A stretch of 64,000 nucleotides of DNA from Roseobacter sp. CCS2 (GTDB taxonomy: Bacteria; Pseudomonadota; Alphaproteobacteria; Rhodobacterales; Rhodobacteraceae). A program made the position numbers and the translations under genes. The DNA is taken from assembly GCF_000169435.1 (NCBI RefSeq), contig NZ_AAYB01000002.1, forward strand, positions 682,001 to 746,000, written 5' to 3'. Below the pieces are notes generated by a model. The model worked only from the letters and a program-made list of their open reading frames with translations, was not told where the DNA came from and made no database searches. Positions 60,595 to 64,000 of the stretch are shown here, piece by piece (positions within the stretch are counted from its first letter, which is position 1; each line of letters starts with the position of its first letter).

Positions 60595-61445
60595 GACGTG
60601 ATCAGCGTAAGGGCGCGGTCAGCACGTGTGATTTCATCGGCCAAAATAGGCCATGGGGGAACATCTGTATCCCATTCAATCAACAAAGGTTTGGGGCCGG
60701 ATTTGGCCAACGTATAATCCAAAAGCGCCCAAACCGGATCAACCACGGCCTTGCCATGGCTGTCAATTAGCAGGGGCGCGCCGGTTTCGTCCTCATCCTC
60801 ATCATGGCCACCAAGGTGAACCTCACCCACAGCTTCCAGCGGGAAGTCGTCAATATAGGCCTGAGGCGACGTTTTCAGGTTTGTTGCGCTGACAAAGACG
60901 TTGTTGACGTCCAGCAGCAGGCCACAACCGGTACGCTGGGTCAATTCGCGCAGGAAATCTGTTTCGGACATCGTGCTTTCGGCAAAGGCCAGATAGCTGG
61001 AAGGGTTCTCCAGCAGCATTTGCCGACCGACCGTGTCTTGGACTTGATTGATGTGAGTGGCGACCCGGGCCAGCGTCTGTTCAGTATAGGGCAGGGGGAG
61101 GAGATCATTAAAGAAGTGGCTATCGTGGGTGGACCACGCCAAATGCTCGGAAAAGCTGGCCGGGTTCAGCCAGCCGATAAGGTGCTTGAGGCGGGCAAGG
61201 TGGTCGGCGTCAAGATCGCCTTCACCACCAATGGACAGGCCAACGCCATGAACCGAGATGGGGAAGCGTTCTGCAAGGTGACGGAGTTGCGCAAGCGGGC
61301 GGCCACCATCGCCCATGTAATTTTCGGCATGGATTTCCAACCACCCCAAAGGGCCGGGATTTTCCATGATGTCGCTGTAGTGCTGGGCTTTATATCCAAC
61401 GCCGGGACGCGCGGGCAGAGAGTGGTTTTGTGTCGCGTCAAGCAT
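60591..61445 (-). CDS. bufB: BufB: multinuclear non-heme iron oxygenase (DUF692)
   Basis: 284 residues of the MNIO/DUF692 TIM-barrel family. LPARPGVGYKAQHYSDIME is at the start, and metal-ligand regions appear as WLEIHAENYMGDGGRPLAQL, ISVHGVGLSIGGEG, FSEHLAWS, GCGLLLDVNNVFVSA and VGEVHLGGHDEDEDE. MNIO enzymes convert cysteines of a precursor peptide to oxazolone-thioamide or thiooxazole-type groups that bind copper. The target here is BufA, encoded 63 bases upstream. Confidence 0.94.
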   Translation of the reverse strand: MLDATQNHSLPARPGVGYKAQHYSDIMENPGPLGWLEIHAENYMGDGGRPLAQLRHLAERFPISVHGVGLSIGGEGDLDADHLARLKHLIGWLNPASFSEHLAWSTHDSHFFNDLLPLPYTEQTLARVATHINQVQDTVGRQMLLENPSSYLAFAESTMSETDFLRELTQRTGCGLLLDVNNVFVSATNLKTSPQAYIDDFPLEAVGEVHLGGHDEDEDETGAPLLIDSHGKAVVDPVWALLDYTLAKSGPKPLLIEWDTDVPPWPILADEITRADRALTLITS

Positions 61446-61508
61446 GTCAGAGGCCTTTGGGTAGAGGGCAGGTAAGGTGGATCATGATCCACCTTACCAT
61501 AAATCAGC

Positions 61509-61811
61509 TTATGCTGGCAGGTCGCGATCCAGCTCTTCCAATGAACCCATACGCTCAGAGCCGTCAGCCATTGCTGGCAGTTCCATGCCTTCGCATGTGC
61601 CGGCAGCAACAAATGTCCATGCGTTGCCTTGATAATCAACGGTAGATGTGCCTGCACATGTTGTTCCGGGGCCAGCTGCACAGTCGTTTTCACCGGCGAG
61701 TGAAACACCGAAGCACTTGACGTTTTCTTGCGCAACAGCCGTTGTGGACAGGCCTGCAACAGCAGATGCAACAGCAGATGCGAGGACGAGAGTTTTTGTA
61801 GCGTTGGACAT
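61509..61811 (-). CDS. bufA: BufA: bufferin precursor peptide (DUF2282)
   Basis: 100 residues. A Sec signal peptide (residues 1-27, ending STTAVA) precedes the core with four cysteines at 33, 44, 52 and 73 in the contexts [35 protein letters not shown] and AAGTCEGM, the DUF2282 arrangement. The peptide is modified in the cytoplasm by BufBC, exported and chelates copper in the periplasm. AAGGAAAA precedes the ATG. First gene of bufA-bufB-bufC-doxX. Copper-responsive control is expected from the family; no operator is recognised upstream. Confidence 0.93.
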   Translation of the reverse strand: MSNATKTLVLASAVASAVAGLSTTAVAQENVKCFGVSLAGENDCAAGPGTTCAGTSTVDYQGNAWTFVAAGTCEGMELPAMADGSERMGSLEELDRDLPA

Positions 61812-61995
61812 CGAGTTTTCCTTTAAGTTAGGTCAGATTTGATCGTCACCGTGTTCCGGCGATGCCCAAACCCTAACCGCCCCGGTTGTCCATGCGCCAT
61901 TCACAGGCCCGTGCATCGCGTTCCCGTGAGGTGATGTGAGCGATAGGCGGACTGCGGCGGCCTGCCGCACCTGAATTTTACCTTAAAAAACAAAG

Positions 61996-62023
61996 AACCC
62001 GCCGATGCAAGCAACGGCGGGTT
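61996..62023 (-). terminator. Intrinsic terminator of thrS
   Basis: AACCCGCCG (61996-62004) pairs with CGGCGGGTT (62015-62023) with a 10-base loop. On the minus strand the stem is followed by CTTTGTTTTTTAAGG. It lies 26 bases after the thrS stop and separates it from the bufferin operon on the same strand. Confidence 0.85.
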
Positions 62024-62048
62024 TGTTACAGCTTCCAGCGCTGGAATG

Positions 62049-63995
62049 TTACAGAAGGTCGGGGGGCGTGGATGCCCGACCCAGCTCTGCAACAATTTCC
62101 GTCAGAGATGTTACAGATGTTTTGTTTTCGCCCAAGCGGCGGGCGGTCACGGTCTTTTCTTCCACCTCACGCGCACCCAAAGCCAAAATTACCGGCACCT
62201 TGCCGACCGAATGTTCACGGACCTTGAAGTTGATCTTCTCATTACGCAGATCAGCCTCCGCGCGGACACCCACTGCTTTGAGGGCGTTGACTACTTCCAT
62301 TGCATAGTCATCCGCATCCGACACGATGGTCGCGACAACCACCTGACGCGGGGCCAGCCAGAACGGTAGCTTGCCTGCGTGTTCTTCGATCAGGATACCG
62401 ATGAACCGTTCAAATGATCCAAGCGTTGCGCGGTGCAGCATAAAAGGCCGATGCTTGCTGCCATCCTGCCCAATATAGGTCGCACCCAACCGCTCTGGCA
62501 GGTTTGGATCAACCTGGAATGTACCGCATTGCCATGTCCGCCCAAGTGCATCGGTCAGATAGAAATCAAGCTTCGGCCCATAAAACGCACCATCACCCGG
62601 TTCCAGCCTGAAATCGCGTCCGGTGGACTTAATCGCGGCCTCAAGCGCACCTTCAACGTGATCCCAGCTTTCGTCGGACCCAACGCGCTTTTCAGGCCGT
62701 GTCGCAAAGGCGATTTCAAAGTCCTCAAACCCAAGGTCCTTATAGATGTCCGCCAAAAAGTTGATAAAGCGAGCGCATTCGGTCTCGATCTGTTCTTCGG
62801 TACAGAAGATGTGACCGTCATCTTGGGTGAACCCACGCACGCGCATGATCCCGTGCAGCGCGCCCGACGGCTCATACCGCGCGCAAGATCCGAACTCTGC
62901 CAAACGCAGCGGCAGATCACGATAGGATTTCAGTCCCTGATTGAACACCTGCACATGGCAGGGGCAGTTCATCGGCTTCAGCGCGTTGATCGCTTTTTCC
63001 TTGGCGTGCTCTTCTTCGACTTCGACGACGAACATATGCTCGTGGTATTTGTCCCAGTGGCCGGAGGCCTCCCAGAGTTTGCGATCAACCACCTGTGGAG
63101 TGTTGATTTCCCGATAGTCGCCTGCCCGCTGTTTGCGGCGCACATAGTCCTGTAGTTCAGTATAAACAGTCCAACCATTAGGATGCCAGAACACCTGACC
63201 GGGGGCTTCTTCCTGCATATGGAACAGGTTCATTTCGCGGCCTAGCTTGCGGTGGTCGCGTTTGGCTGCCTCTTCCAACATATGCAGGTGCGCTTTCAGC
63301 CCTTCTTTGTTGGTGAAGGCAGTCCCATAAATCCGCTGCAACATCGCGCGGTCGCTGTCGCCGCGCCAGTATGCGCCGGCGATGGACATCAGTTTGAAGC
63401 CATCGGCAGGCACCTGGCCTGTGTGCTGCAAATGCGGTCCACGACACAGGTCCTGCCAATCGCCATGCCAATACATGCGCAGGGGTTCTTCACCGGGGAT
63501 GCTTTCGATCAATTCGACCTTATAAGGTTCGCCCCTGTCCTTATAGTATTGGATCGCGACATTGCGTTCCCAAATCTCGGTGCGGACCTCATCACGCTTG
63601 TTGATGATCTCTTTCATCTTCTTTTCGATGGTGGACAGGTCTTCTGGCGTGAAGGGTTCCTTGCGGTCAAAGTCGTAGTACCAGCCGTCCTTGATGACAG
63701 GGCCGATCGTCACCTGTGTATCTGGCCAAATCTCTTGCACCGCGCGGGCCATGATGTGGGCGAGGTCATGGCGGACCAGTTCAAGTGCAGGCTCTTGGTC
63801 TTTCATGGTGTTGATGCCGATGGCGCTGTCAGCCTCAATCGGCCATTGCAGGTCCCAGTGCTGACCATCCACGGTCGCACTGATCGCTTTTTTGCGTAAG
63901 GAGGATGATATATCAGCGGCCACATCAGCGGCTGTTACGCCAGCTTCGTAAGAGCGGCTGTTACCATCGGGAAAAGTTAGGGAAATCTGTGCCAT
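62049..63995 (-). CDS. thrS: Threonyl-tRNA synthetase
   Basis: 648 residues, complete except that its promoter lies past the window edge. The TGS domain is at 1-60 ([20 protein letters not shown]), followed by the editing domain with [17 protein letters not shown], and by [20 protein letters not shown]. The class II core has zinc ligands in [10 protein letters not shown] and motif 2 [17 protein letters not shown], then motif 3 with [17 protein letters not shown]. The C-terminal anticodon domain follows. Single housekeeping gene with its own terminator. Confidence 0.98.
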   Translation of the reverse strand: MAQISLTFPDGNSRSYEAGVTAADVAADISSSLRKKAISATVDGQHWDLQWPIEADSAIGINTMKDQEPALELVRHDLAHIMARAVQEIWPDTQVTIGPVIKDGWYYDFDRKEPFTPEDLSTIEKKMKEIINKRDEVRTEIWERNVAIQYYKDRGEPYKVELIESIPGEEPLRMYWHGDWQDLCRGPHLQHTGQVPADGFKLMSIAGAYWRGDSDRAMLQRIYGTAFTNKEGLKAHLHMLEEAAKRDHRKLGREMNLFHMQEEAPGQVFWHPNGWTVYTELQDYVRRKQRAGDYREINTPQVVDRKLWEASGHWDKYHEHMFVVEVEEEHAKEKAINALKPMNCPCHVQVFNQGLKSYRDLPLRLAEFGSCARYEPSGALHGIMRVRGFTQDDGHIFCTEEQIETECARFINFLADIYKDLGFEDFEIAFATRPEKRVGSDESWDHVEGALEAAIKSTGRDFRLEPGDGAFYGPKLDFYLTDALGRTWQCGTFQVDPNLPERLGATYIGQDGSKHRPFMLHRATLGSFERFIGILIEEHAGKLPFWLAPRQVVVATIVSDADDYAMEVVNALKAVGVRAEADLRNEKINFKVREHSVGKVPVILALGAREVEEKTVTARRLGENKTSVTSLTEIVAELGRASTPPDLL

Positions 63996-64000
63996 CTTAG

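Overview
The window reads as chromosomal DNA of a marine alphaproteobacterium of the Rhodobacteraceae (Roseobacter group, of the Loktanella/Yoonia/Octadecabacter kind). This rests on the housekeeping blocks murA-DUF2948-hisD-UPF0262-low-MW phosphatase and infA-maf-RNase E/G-yacG-tRNA-Phe, on the thymidylate synthase type (ThyX), and on the tripartite tricarboxylate transporter and giant RTX gene. Genus and species cannot be fixed from the sequence alone.

Layout. 0-2 kb: the end of an unidentified gene, then a TetR regulator with two matching palindromic operators facing a MAPEG-family membrane protein. 1.6-9.7 kb: a minus-strand catabolic unit, tctC-tctA-tctB, leuC-like, leuD-like and a tartrate/D-malate-type dehydrogenase. 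It is divergent from a haloacetate-dehalogenase-like hydrolase and next to a LysR regulator. The set fits uptake of a small unsaturated dicarboxylate, hydration by the aconitase-family pair and oxidation of the resulting (R)-malate-type acid. 9.8-15.7 kb: a tightly coupled cassette of PqqD-like protein, HprK-like kinase, tandem GT2 glycosyltransferase, degenerate nucleotidyltransferase-like protein and methyltransferase, with a second, catalytically complete nucleotidyltransferase facing away. These are peptide-tailoring types of enzyme, but no known precursor peptide or cyclase is present. 15.8-28.3 kb: small hypothetical genes, a stray copy of an RTX segment, a small membrane protein and one 10.7-kb gene for a 3,576-residue secreted calcium-binding adhesin-like protein.

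28.3-37.8 kb is accessory and mosaic. It holds a RuvC-like/XRE pair, a membrane pentapeptide-repeat protein, DUF3768, a TraD/HerA-type ATPase and a serine recombinase whose C-terminus has been replaced. An AT-richer pair follows (DedA-like, and a UbiA prenyltransferase fused to a large membrane domain) and ends next to tRNA-Phe. 37.9-53.4 kb returns to core genes, into which a peptide ABC transporter operon, a broken HxlR regulator and an MFS exporter appear to have been inserted between infA and the phosphatase gene. tRNA-Thr and a TPR/beta-barrel outer-membrane protein follow.

53.6-64 kb: thyX; a strongly AT-rich orphan P-loop ATPase; a broken REP-associated transposase with its palindromes; an 11-bp phased array; a membrane protein; cspA; an Spx/ArsC-like protein; a complete bufferin (copper-binding peptide) operon bufA-bufB-bufC-doxX; and thrS.
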